Origin: an uncultured Aquimarina sp.
Lineage (GTDB): Bacteria > Bacteroidota > Bacteroidia > Flavobacteriales > Flavobacteriaceae
Assembly (NCBI GenBank): GCA_947493495.1
Contig: CANLRN010000006.1
Span: 43,760-107,759, forward strand
Reading direction: 5' to 3'
Length of the DNA: 64,000 bases
The notes under the pieces were generated by a model. It did no database searches. It saw only the letters and a program-made list of their open reading frames with translations, and had not been told where the DNA came from. A program made the position numbers and the translations under genes. Positions 46,818 to 55,359 of the stretch are shown here, in pieces. How positions within the stretch are numbered: position 1 is the first letter of the stretch; each line of letters starts with the position of its first letter.

Positions 46818-46863
46818 ACGAAAAACTATTAATGTTCCACGTGGAACATTAATAGTTTTTCGT
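46818..46863 (-). terminator. 46-bp perfect palindrome around parS site 4
   Basis: Perfect two-fold symmetry from 46818 to 46863, with the parS core in the middle and arms ACGAAAAACTATTAA and its complement. On the minus strand the hairpin ends in T runs and lies just after the ybeY stop codon region, so it can double as the ybeY terminator. Confidence 0.6.
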
Positions 46864-47248
46864 CTTCTTTTTGTCTCATAACTTCAACTTCATCGTCTGT
46901 TTTATCTTTATAACCGCATAAATGCAGAACACCATGAATCAACACTCTTTTTAGTTCTTCATCTAAAGAGACATCATAGACAATTGCATTCTCTTTTACA
47001 CGTTCTATAGAAATAAAAATATCTCCGTGCACTTCATTTCCAATAGAATTGTCAAAACTAATAATGTCTGTATACGTATTGTGATTTAGAAACTTCTGAT
47101 TCATCTCCAACAAATATTCATCTGTACAAAAAATAAAACTCAACTCCCCTTCTTTCTTGTTTTCTGAAACAAGAACCCTATGTATCCATAAGGATAATTC
47201 CTCTTGTTTTATGTTGATTATTACATCCTCAAAGAAAAAATTAATCAT
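46829..47248 (-). CDS. ybeY: rRNA maturation endoribonuclease YbeY
   Basis: 139-aa member of the UPF0054 family needed for 16S rRNA 3'-end processing and ribosome quality control. The metal-site motif reads LIHGVLHLCGYKDKTDDE; the first two His ligands are present, while the third His of the E. coli type (HGxLHLxGYDH) is not visible, as in some Bacteroidetes members. Other conserved parts: YTDIISFDNSIGNEVHGDIF. The last six residues (MFHVEH) are encoded by parS site 4. It overlaps the upstream DUF4175 gene by 8 bp. Confidence 0.92.
   Translation of the reverse strand: MINFFFEDVIINIKQEELSLWIHRVLVSENKKEGELSFIFCTDEYLLEMNQKFLNHNTYTDIISFDNSIGNEVHGDIFISIERVKENAIVYDVSLDEELKRVLIHGVLHLCGYKDKTDDEVEVMRQKEDEKLLMFHVEH
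46833..46848. promoter_or_regulatory. parS-like site 4 inside ybeY
   Basis: TGTTCCACGTGGAACA, perfect, 38 bp from site 3; it encodes the final residues of YbeY and forms the centre of the 46-bp palindrome. Confidence 0.85.
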
Positions 47249-50200
47249 TGTTTTTTTTAAAATATTCCTGTACTCGTTGTTTATAAATTTGCCGCAAAGG
47301 TAATACTTGTCTGTTTAAAATCTCTGTAGTATTGAAATATTGTTTTGCCTTATCGATCTGATTAATATTTTGATTACTAAAGGTCTTTTGGTTAGTTTTA
47401 CTTTCTCTTCTTTTTTCTTCTCCTTGTTCTAAAGTTGCATCTTCTACCTTAAGCAATTCATGCTTTAGTTGTAACATTTTACTCAATGTCTGATTATTAA
47501 ACCCTTTTTCTAAAAGTTCTTTTTCTACTTGTTCCATCTTCCGCAATATAGCACTGCCTCTGTTATTCTTAATACCTTGTTCTTTTAGCTTTTCTTCTAA
47601 AGCATTTCTTAATTGTTGTTGTTGTTTATATATTTCATACAACTGCTCATTACGTTTTTCTTTCTCTAATTCTGACTCTCCTTTACCTTCTGATTCTCCA
47701 TTTTCATTTTTACCATCTTTGCCTCCCTTTCCCTTTTTTCCTTTTTTTTCATCATTCCCGTTTGAGTCTTTATTTCCATCTTTGCCTTCTTGACCATTTT
47801 CTCCATTTTGACCTTGTTTTCCTTCTCCTTTTTCTCCTTCTTTATCTTTACCATCCTTCTTTTTAGACCCATCTTTCATTTTCCCATTTAATTCCTCTTG
47901 CTTTTTTATGATATCAGGCAATTGAAAACCTTTAGATTGAGATCCTTTTCCTTGGGCGCCAGACATGCTGTTCTGCATCTGATCCAACACTCTGCTTAAA
48001 AAATAGGCTAGATCATTAGAACCTGTAACCGTATATTGTTGGTTTGCGGATCCCTGTACTACTTGATTGTCTGCTAGCCTTTCTAATGACTTATCAATGT
48101 TAAATTCTATCTCTGTAAGTTTTTCTGTTACTTCATCAGATATTTTTGGTGTACGCATTGCTAGCGCATATAAACTGTCATCAATATGAATAAAATTTTC
48201 TCTTAATACGCTTTGTTTTCTTAACTTATTAGAATACGTTGGATTGTCTATACTAATGCCTTTAAACCCTTTCATTAAGTTTTCCTGTTCTAAAGAAAAA
48301 TCTACTAGGTTATCCAGAATCTGTCTTAGCATTTCTGCATCTTCTTGTTGCTGTTCTGATCCACCACCTCCCATCTGCATCTGTGACTGCATCTTTTGTT
48401 GCATTTGTTTCATTTTTTGTGCAGCACTTTTTTGATTCTTCTTAGCCTTAGACTTTTGTTGTTGCTCTAAATTATCCGTAGCTTCTTGTTGTTCTTGATC
48501 AATCTCTTTTTCTTCATTTTTATCTTGATCCAGCTTCATCGGTTTTTTTAAGCCTTTATTTTCTTCTCTGAGTTCTTCCATTCCTTTCTTAAACTCTTCA
48601 AATGCTTTATTTAATTTATCTTGTTCTTCTTTTGTGTTGTTTTCATCTTCTTTCTCTGATAATTCTTCTTGTTTTTCAGATAATTCTTTGAGTTTATCGG
48701 CTAATTTTTCATGCTTTTCTATTACATAATATCGTTTAGTAAGTTCTAGCAATTGGTTCAAATTCTTTTTTAGGTTTTTATTTTCTTTGCCTAATTTTTC
48801 TAATTTTTCTGTTAATTCTTCTTTTTGTATTTTCTCTGATATTTTGTTTATCTCTTCTAGAAGTTTTTCGTTCTTCTTTAATTTTTCTTCATTGCGCTCT
48901 AGCATTTCTTTTAGAGCATCCTTAAATGGTTCTTCTTCTTTTTTCTTATCTATCTGATCCAGATTATCTTTAAGTTTCTTCGTAAAATTCTGCATCATCT
49001 TCTCCTGTTCTTTCTGACGTTTTAAATAGTCTTCTAATTTCTTTTTATCATTATAATCCAGCTGTTTTTTTTCTTTTTGTAATTTGCTTAATGCTTTGAG
49101 ATCTTGTTCCTGATCTTTAAATTTTTTTAAAGATTTATCTAATCCAGAGATCGCTTTATTTTGTTCTTCTAATCTTTTATTTTCATTCTCTTCTGTAGTA
49201 AGCTTCCTGTAATTAAAAACCTGACTTTTCGTGCTTTTGTAATTATGAAGCACATCATTATCAAATATCTCAAAATAAAACGCATAATCAACTCCATCTG
49301 TAAGCTCTAAATTATCTGGAAAAGCATAAATAAACTCATCAAAAGTAGCAGCTTTTATGTCTATTCTTTTAAAGTTTTTATCTTGGTTTTTATCTTGATC
49401 GTAATACACTAACCTAAGTTTACTAAGTCCATAATCATCACTCACTCTCCCATAAAAGTATAGAGAACTATTATCGATTGTATCTTTTTCTGATGTGATA
49501 TTGAGTTCTGGATACTGGTCTTTTATAACATTGATATTAAAAGATAGATTGTCATAATTCTTTACATTTTTATTAGATGTAGTTATTTCATAATCTAAGT
49601 CATTATATAGCCTGTCTTTATGAATAAACGTTGTTTCTTTTTTTAGAAAATCTACAATTGAGTCTTTATTTTTCATTTGTACTTTATCTGTATTTTTAGT
49701 AAATACTTTCCAGCTAATTTTTGTGCCTTCAGGGATAGTAGCATTCCCTGAACTTTTAAAAGACTCATCCTTTTTCTTCGTATATGAAGGATAGTCTAAT
49801 TGCATTTCAAAATCTAACAAACTTGGAACTGGTACTACAGATAATGTATATTCTTTTGATCTAACCTCATTAGAGGATATCATAAAATCAATTGAATTTT
49901 TGGGTTGTAAAAATTTATATTGAAACTCTCCGTTTCCATTATTCTTAAGAAAATACACTTCGTCATTATACATAATCGTCGCGTTGTCTGGAATAATATC
50001 TCCTGTTGCTCTTACTTCTAGCACAAAATCTTCGTCTTCTAAGGCATTTAATGTAGAATTGATAATAAAAAATTGAAATGGTGCAGGTGGTTCATAGGCT
50101 GTCTGATAATTAACAACTCTTTTGTAACTAGTTGACAACCAGTCTTTTTTATTAAACAAACTTACAAGTAAAAAAATGACAATAGGTATTCCAGCATACT

Positions 50201-50666
50201 TTAAATACTTAATATTTTTTCTAAAATCTATCGCTAGTTTAAAAGGAATAGGGCTTAGATTGTTGGATTTTTGTTCAATACTAGCAACTAACAAAGAAGA
50301 GGAAGACGTGTCTTCACTTAACTGTAATAAATTAAAAAGTTTATCATTAATCTCTGGGAAATGATTACCAATGATCGTAGAAGCTGTTTTATGATTAATT
50401 CCTTTGGTGATTCTAAACAACTTAGTTAGCGGAACAAGTATAAATTTTGAAAAAAGAAATAATTCTACGATGATAAATAACCAAAACAAAATAGTTCTTC
50501 CTGTGCTACTTAACCATAAAAAGTACTCTATCAATACTGTAATCAGAAAATATAAAAGTCCAATAGCAAAAAAAAGTATAACTCCTTTTATCAGTTCATT
50601 TACATAAAACTTCTTAATAAAGCTTTCTAATTTATTTACAATGATTTTAAAATTTTCAGAATTCAT
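47241..50666 (-). CDS. DUF4175 family large membrane protein
   Basis: 1141-aa protein with membrane segments at about 24-45, 52-78 and 155-172 near the N-terminus (FFAIGLLYFLITVLIEYFLW; ILFWLFIIVELFLFSKFILV; AGIPIVIFLLVSLF), an extracytoplasmic Ig-like region (about 190-480), then long Lys/Glu-rich coiled coils (about 490-760) and a Gly/Lys/Glu/Asn low-complexity stretch at about 930-1000 (GKQGQNGENGQEGKDGNKD). This layout is that of the DUF4175 family of Bacteroidetes, function unknown, often placed near ybeY and mnmG. Translationally coupled to ybeY by an 8-bp overlap. Confidence 0.85.
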   Translation of the reverse strand: MNSENFKIIVNKLESFIKKFYVNELIKGVILFFAIGLLYFLITVLIEYFLWLSSTGRTILFWLFIIVELFLFSKFILVPLTKLFRITKGINHKTASTIIGNHFPEINDKLFNLLQLSEDTSSSSLLVASIEQKSNNLSPIPFKLAIDFRKNIKYLKYAGIPIVIFLLVSLFNKKDWLSTSYKRVVNYQTAYEPPAPFQFFIINSTLNALEDEDFVLEVRATGDIIPDNATIMYNDEVYFLKNNGNGEFQYKFLQPKNSIDFMISSNEVRSKEYTLSVVPVPSLLDFEMQLDYPSYTKKKDESFKSSGNATIPEGTKISWKVFTKNTDKVQMKNKDSIVDFLKKETTFIHKDRLYNDLDYEITTSNKNVKNYDNLSFNINVIKDQYPELNITSEKDTIDNSSLYFYGRVSDDYGLSKLRLVYYDQDKNQDKNFKRIDIKAATFDEFIYAFPDNLELTDGVDYAFYFEIFDNDVLHNYKSTKSQVFNYRKLTTEENENKRLEEQNKAISGLDKSLKKFKDQEQDLKALSKLQKEKKQLDYNDKKKLEDYLKRQKEQEKMMQNFTKKLKDNLDQIDKKKEEEPFKDALKEMLERNEEKLKKNEKLLEEINKISEKIQKEELTEKLEKLGKENKNLKKNLNQLLELTKRYYVIEKHEKLADKLKELSEKQEELSEKEDENNTKEEQDKLNKAFEEFKKGMEELREENKGLKKPMKLDQDKNEEKEIDQEQQEATDNLEQQQKSKAKKNQKSAAQKMKQMQQKMQSQMQMGGGGSEQQQEDAEMLRQILDNLVDFSLEQENLMKGFKGISIDNPTYSNKLRKQSVLRENFIHIDDSLYALAMRTPKISDEVTEKLTEIEFNIDKSLERLADNQVVQGSANQQYTVTGSNDLAYFLSRVLDQMQNSMSGAQGKGSQSKGFQLPDIIKKQEELNGKMKDGSKKKDGKDKEGEKGEGKQGQNGENGQEGKDGNKDSNGNDEKKGKKGKGGKDGKNENGESEGKGESELEKEKRNEQLYEIYKQQQQLRNALEEKLKEQGIKNNRGSAILRKMEQVEKELLEKGFNNQTLSKMLQLKHELLKVEDATLEQGEEKRRESKTNQKTFSNQNINQIDKAKQYFNTTEILNRQVLPLRQIYKQRVQEYFKKNND

Positions 50667-50787
50667 ACGTTTTACTTTTCACTAAACTATAAATCTACAA
50701 TATTAATTTAAATAGATTTGTTATATTTATGATAATTCGATAGTACTAAAAGCTTCTATATATGAATGATAATACAATAAAAAATCA

Positions 50788-51828
50788 ATGAAAGATTTAA
50801 AATATATTTTTGCTTATTCTATTCCTCTTGTTACACTATTAAGCATTTTTTTAGTAGGTATCTACACATATCTAACACCAGTATATGTGTTTGTTCTTAT
50901 TCCTATTATTGAGATATTTACTCCATCTTCTACTGAGAATCTAACGGACGACAAACGTTTATCAAAATCGAAAAAAAGAGTTTTTGATTTCTTATTATAC
51001 ATCAATATTCCTATCGTGTATGGTATCTTATTTACAGCTTTGTATACGCTCACTAATTCAGTCTTAAAACCTTATGAGGTTGTAGGCATCATCATTTCTA
51101 CAGGTATTGTGCTTGGAGCCAATGGCATCAATGTAGGACATGAATTAGGACACAGATATACTAAAGAGCGTTTTCTGGCAAAAGCTTTATTACTCCCTTC
51201 ATTATATATGCATTTTTATGTAGAGCACAATTTCGGACATCATCAAAAAGCTGCAACGATCGAAGATCCTGCTACAGCAACCTATAACCAACCTGTATAT
51301 TTCTTTTGGTTTTCTTCTGTTTTTGGCCAATATATTAGTGCTTGGAAAATACAAGTATCATTACTAAAAAAAGAAAAAAAACCTTTTATCTCTATAAAAA
51401 ATGACATGTTATGGTATCTTGTTATTACTGCTGTATACCTGTCTCTTATAGCAAGTTTTTTTGACACACAAGGTATGTTATATGCTATATATTGTGGTGT
51501 TGTAGGTTTTTTATTATTAGAAACTATTAATTATATAGAGCATTATGGTTTAACAAGAAAGAAAACCTCATCTGGTAGATATGAGCGCGTACGCGAAATT
51601 CATTCTTGGAACTCTAATCACTTATTAGGCCGTATCCTTCTTTTTGAACTCACAAGACATAGTGATCATCATTATAGAGCTTCGAAAAAATACCAGCTTT
51701 TAAACCACCACGATAAAAGCCCACAACTTCCATTTGGTTATCCTACATCTATGGTACTATCATTATTCCCTCCCTTGTGGTTTATGATTATGAATAAGCA
51801 TATCCCTGAAGATATGAAAATGTCTTGA
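50788..51828 (+). CDS. AlkB-like alkane 1-monooxygenase
   Basis: 346-aa integral-membrane di-iron hydroxylase. The three His boxes of the family are present: VGHELGHRYTKE (HExxHR-like), VEHNFGHHQKAA, and TRHSDHHYRASKKYQ, plus NYIEHYGLTR. Several membrane helices are evident (SIPLVTLLSIFLVGIYTYLT; YINIPIVYGILFTALYTLT; AVYLSLIASFF). AlkB hydroxylates terminal carbons of medium-chain alkanes, with electrons from rubredoxin; the real substrate here (alkane, fatty acid or other) cannot be told. No rubredoxin gene is adjacent. Confidence 0.88.
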   Translation: MKDLKYIFAYSIPLVTLLSIFLVGIYTYLTPVYVFVLIPIIEIFTPSSTENLTDDKRLSKSKKRVFDFLLYINIPIVYGILFTALYTLTNSVLKPYEVVGIIISTGIVLGANGINVGHELGHRYTKERFLAKALLLPSLYMHFYVEHNFGHHQKAATIEDPATATYNQPVYFFWFSSVFGQYISAWKIQVSLLKKEKKPFISIKNDMLWYLVITAVYLSLIASFFDTQGMLYAIYCGVVGFLLLETINYIEHYGLTRKKTSSGRYERVREIHSWNSNHLLGRILLFELTRHSDHHYRASKKYQLLNHHDKSPQLPFGYPTSMVLSLFPPLWFMIMNKHIPEDMKMS

Positions 51829-51881
51829 TCCTATTGATAATTATTACACTAAATCCTTTCCATACACCTACATAAGATTGT

Positions 51882-51889
51882 ATCTTTGT
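51882..51889 (+). promoter_or_regulatory. TAnnTTTG -7 element of gltX
   Basis: Reads TATCTTTG, 43 bp before the gltX ATG; matches the Bacteroidetes -7 consensus. Confidence 0.55.
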
Positions 51890-51932
51890 CATCCATTTTA
51901 TACCTATTAATCGGTATTATTAAAACAATATT

Positions 51933-53444
51933 ATGCCAAAAAATGTACGCGTTCGATTTGCTCCTAGTCCAACCGGCCCTCTTCATATTGGTGGTGTGAG
52001 AACAGCTTTGTTTAACTACCTCTTTGCTAAAAAAAATAATGGAACATTTATTCTTAGAGTAGAAGATACTGATCAAAAAAGGTATGTTCCTGGTGCAGAA
52101 AAATATATTATAGAGTCATTGGATTGGTGTGCCATTCCTTTTGATGAAGGCCCAGGAAAAGAAGGTGATTTTGGCCCATACAGACAGAGTGAAAGAAAAC
52201 ATATCTACAAGCAATATGTAGACCGACTAGTGGATACTGGTCACGCATATTATGCGTTTGATACTCCTGAAACACTAGACTTTCATAGAAAAGATCACGA
52301 AGCAAAAGGAAAAACGTTTATTTACAATTGGCATAATAGAGAAAAGCTTACTAATTCTTTATCGTTGACTAATCAAGAAGTCAATGAAAGATTAGACGCT
52401 GGTGAGTCTTATGTGATTCGTTTTAAATCGCCTAAAGATGAAACACTACATCTCTCAGATGTCATTCGGGGAACTATCAAGATAGATTCTAACATTCTGG
52501 ATGACAAAATAATATTTAAAAGTGACGGAATGCCTACCTATCATTTGGCAAATGTGGTAGATGATCACCTGATGCAAATTACACATGTTATCCGAGGAGA
52601 AGAATGGTTGCCTTCTTTGGCGTTACACACTCTATTATATAAAGCACTAGAGTGGAATGCTCCCGTTTTTGCACATCTACCGCTAATCTTAAAACCAGTA
52701 GGAAAAGGAAAACTTAGCAAAAGAGATGGTGATAAACTAGGGTTCCCTGTGTTCCCTCTAGAATGGAAAGACCCAAAATCTAAAGAAGTTGCTTCTGGAT
52801 ATCGCGAGGATGGATACTTATCACAAGCGGTAATTAATATGTTAGCTTTGTTAGGTTGGAACTCAGGAACTGATCAAGAATTATTTACACTCGATGAGCT
52901 CATACAAGAATTTGACTTAAAAGGTGTAAATAAAGCTGGAGCAAAATTTGACCCTGAAAAAACAAAATGGTTTCAGCAGCAGCATTTTCAGAAAACGAAT
53001 GATACTGTACACGTGGAACAATTAAAAAAACTACTTAAAAAAAATAATATAAACTCTGATTATAACTTAGATAAAATTGTAAGCCTTATTAAAGAGCGGG
53101 CCATATTTTCTAATGATTTGTGGGAGTTGAGTTCTTTTTTGTTCATCCCTCCTACCCAATATGATAAGAAAGCTATAAAAAAAGCATGGAAAGAAGACAC
53201 TCCTACTCTTATGCATGAGCTCACAAGAATATTATTGGATGTAAATGTCTTTTCTTCGGAAAATGTTTCTAGTGTTGTAAAAAAATGGATAACAGCAAAA
53301 GAAATAGGTTTTGGCAAAATTATGATGCCACTAAGAATTGCCCTTGTTGGTTCTCTTCAAGGTCCAGATATATTCGAAATTGCTGCAATTATAGGAAAAA
53401 ATGATACGATCAAAAGAATTGAAAGCAGTATCAAAAAACTATAA
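51933..53444 (+). CDS. gltX: glutamate--tRNA ligase
   Basis: 503-aa class I synthetase. HIGH-type motif in APSPTGPLHIGGVRTALFNY near the N-terminus, RVEDTDQKRYVPGAEKYI, the GEEWLPSLALHTLLY region, and the KMSKS-type loop KGKLSKRDGDKLGFPVFPL at about residue 265. A C-terminal anticodon-binding domain follows. Because a separate glutaminyl-tRNA synthetase is encoded 3.4 kb away, this enzyme is probably discriminating. Contains a partial parS-like sequence in its coding region (see rejected items). Confidence 0.97.
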   Translation: MPKNVRVRFAPSPTGPLHIGGVRTALFNYLFAKKNNGTFILRVEDTDQKRYVPGAEKYIIESLDWCAIPFDEGPGKEGDFGPYRQSERKHIYKQYVDRLVDTGHAYYAFDTPETLDFHRKDHEAKGKTFIYNWHNREKLTNSLSLTNQEVNERLDAGESYVIRFKSPKDETLHLSDVIRGTIKIDSNILDDKIIFKSDGMPTYHLANVVDDHLMQITHVIRGEEWLPSLALHTLLYKALEWNAPVFAHLPLILKPVGKGKLSKRDGDKLGFPVFPLEWKDPKSKEVASGYREDGYLSQAVINMLALLGWNSGTDQELFTLDELIQEFDLKGVNKAGAKFDPEKTKWFQQQHFQKTNDTVHVEQLKKLLKKNNINSDYNLDKIVSLIKERAIFSNDLWELSSFLFIPPTQYDKKAIKKAWKEDTPTLMHELTRILLDVNVFSSENVSSVVKKWITAKEIGFGKIMMPLRIALVGSLQGPDIFEIAAIIGKNDTIKRIESSIKKL

Positions 53445-53592
53445 TTTTTTTGTCATTGTAACATTGTAGCCCAATTGTATACTAATATAATAGTTACTTT
53501 TTATTTTTAAATCATAGTTATGGCTATACCTACTAGTCAGAAATTAATTAGTAAATTATTCTAAATAGTACTAACTTTAAAAAAAAGAAATT

Positions 53593-54549
53593 ATGGGTGT
53601 TATACTTCTTCCTCTAGTCCTGTTTTTTGGTGTCATCATTCTGATATCAGGAATCTTTACCGTAAAACAACAGACATCTGCTATTGTAGAACGATTCGGT
53701 AAATTTTTAAGCATCCGAAATTCTGGACTGCATTTTAAGATTCCTGTTTTTGATCGTATTGCAGGGCGTATTAATCTAAAAATACAGCAACTTGATGTGC
53801 TTGTAGAGACAAAAACAAAAGATGATGTTTTTGTTCGACTAAAAATATCTGTGCAATTTCAGGTTATAAAAGAAAAAGTATATGATGCCTTCTATAAATT
53901 AGAAAACCCACATGATCAGATTACTTCTTATGTATTTGATGTAGTTCGTGCAGAAGTTCCTAAAATGAAATTGGATGATGTTTTCGAAAGAAAAGACGAT
54001 ATCGCAATTGCTGTAAAACAAGAACTTAATGAAGCTATGGTTAATTATGGATATGATATTATAAAAACCTTAGTAACTGATATTGATCCTGATTTACAGG
54101 TTAAAGAAGCTATGAATAGAATTAATGCTGCCGAGCGTGAAAAAGTAGCTGCAGAATACGAAGCAGAAGCTGAGCGTATTAAGATTGTAGCAAAAGCAAG
54201 AGCTGAGGCAGAAAGTAAGAGACTACAAGGACAAGGTATTGCTGATCAACGAAGAGAAATTGCCAGAGGACTAGAAGAAAGTGTAGATGTACTTAATAAT
54301 GTAGGTATTAATTCTCAGGAAGCTTCTGCCCTTATTGTAGTAACCCAACATTATGATACGCTACAATCTATCGGTGAGGAAACCAATAGTAATCTCATAT
54401 TACTCCCCAACTCTCCACAAGCTGGTAGTGATATGCTTAATAATATGATTGCTTCATTCACTGCTTCTAACCAAATAGGAGAAGAAATGAAAAGACAAAA
54501 TGAAAAAAAAGGAATAGGAACAAAAAAATCTAATAAAGACAAAGAATAG
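53593..54549 (+). CDS. SPFH/Band 7 (stomatin-like) membrane protein
   Basis: 318 aa with an N-terminal membrane segment (VILLPLVLFFGVIILISGIF) and an SPFH domain (about 25-190, with QQTSAIVERFGKFLSIRNSG and IKTLVTDIDPDLQVKEAMNR), followed by a charged helix rich in Ala/Glu (AAEREKVAAEYEAEAERIKI) and a tail with VTQHYDTLQSIGEETNSNLI. This is the QmcA/HflK-like layout; such proteins form large membrane-bound rings near proteases. Monocistronic by appearance. Confidence 0.9.
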   Translation: MGVILLPLVLFFGVIILISGIFTVKQQTSAIVERFGKFLSIRNSGLHFKIPVFDRIAGRINLKIQQLDVLVETKTKDDVFVRLKISVQFQVIKEKVYDAFYKLENPHDQITSYVFDVVRAEVPKMKLDDVFERKDDIAIAVKQELNEAMVNYGYDIIKTLVTDIDPDLQVKEAMNRINAAEREKVAAEYEAEAERIKIVAKARAEAESKRLQGQGIADQRREIARGLEESVDVLNNVGINSQEASALIVVTQHYDTLQSIGEETNSNLILLPNSPQAGSDMLNNMIASFTASNQIGEEMKRQNEKKGIGTKKSNKDKE

Positions 54550-54626
54550 TACGTTTCACAAAATTCTATTCATCAAAAAAATAGACAAAAAAAGAAACTG
54601 TTTTTAAGGATAATTTCAAAGTCAAA

Positions 54627-54749
54627 ATGGTATTAGATCGATTAAGAAAAATCAAAAGATTTCTCTGCTTTGTTTTGTGTTTTGAGGGATTGCTATTGAT
54701 AACTATTTTTTCGTGCTCTAAAGCAGTTTATAGGCTTCATTTATTATAA
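54627..54749 (+). CDS. possible 40-aa lipoprotein-like peptide
   Basis: ATG at 54627 opens MVLDRLRKIKRFLCFVLCFE, continuing to a lipobox-like LITIFSCSKA and a stop at 54747. It looks like a lipoprotein signal peptide with almost no mature part, so it could be a tiny lipoprotein or the relic of a larger gene. It fills the 280-bp gap between the SPFH gene and the next secreted protein. No promoter motif seen. Confidence 0.3.
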   Translation: MVLDRLRKIKRFLCFVLCFEGLLLITIFSCSKAVYRLHLL

Positions 54750-54804
54750 GATTTACTTATAATAAATCAAAATCTATAGATATTTCTAATTGAAAGAAAA
54801 CCCT

Positions 54805-54812
54805 TATATTTG
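54805..54812 (+). promoter_or_regulatory. TAnnTTTG -7 element upstream of the 169-aa secreted protein
   Basis: TATATTTG, 17 bp before the ATG at 54830; matches the consensus exactly. Confidence 0.5.
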
Positions 54813-54829
54813 TATAAAAATACTTCGCT

Positions 54830-55339
54830 ATGAAAACCTTCTTTTTTCTTCTTCTTTTTATTTCAGGTTCTGTATTTTCTCAAAGCATTGATGATTTAAA
54901 AAAATCTGCATTAAAAGATGCGCAAGCACTCTCTGAAGCATCTATAAATCAAGATACAAAAACAATATTGACATATACTCATCCTAAAATTTCTAAAAAA
55001 TACAGCAAAAAAAAGCTTACTGAGATTATGGAAGATATTTTTAAAACCATGGAAGCTCAAAAAATAAAAATTGTAAGCTCTGAAATAAATGAAATTGCAG
55101 AAATAAAGAATGAAAACAATGAGTATAGGTGCCTAGCAAAAAACACTATAAAAATGGATTTTAATGGAAAACTTATTACATTAAAAAGCTCTCTTTTTGG
55201 TTTTTATAATGATAAAAAAGCACAGTGGTATTTTGTAGAATCCAGCAAATTATTAGAAGATCCTGAAACTAAAGAACTTTTTGTTAATTTTAAAACCGCA
55301 ATTGAAATACCTCAGGATGAAAAAGTTGCTAATAATTAA
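54830..55339 (+). CDS. secreted hypothetical protein
   Basis: 169 aa with a clear signal peptide (MKTFFFLLLFISGSVFSQ). The mature part begins with a helix (IDDLKKSALKDAQALSEASI) and then TILTYTHPKISKKYSKKKL, RCLAKNTIKMDFNGKLITLK and QWYFVESSKLLED, a pattern of helices then curved strands reminiscent of NTF2-like (SnoaL-type) folds. I cannot assign a family with confidence. It has its own promoter motif and is convergent with glnS. Confidence 0.75.
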   Translation: MKTFFFLLLFISGSVFSQSIDDLKKSALKDAQALSEASINQDTKTILTYTHPKISKKYSKKKLTEIMEDIFKTMEAQKIKIVSSEINEIAEIKNENNEYRCLAKNTIKMDFNGKLITLKSSLFGFYNDKKAQWYFVESSKLLEDPETKELFVNFKTAIEIPQDEKVANN

Positions 55340-55359
55340 GTAAACGAGTCATCTCTATT

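Noticed and set aside
53005..53020. parS-like sequence in gltX (CTGTACACGTGGAACA)
   Set aside because: Only the right half matches; the left half has four mismatches, and the bases encode conserved-looking protein.
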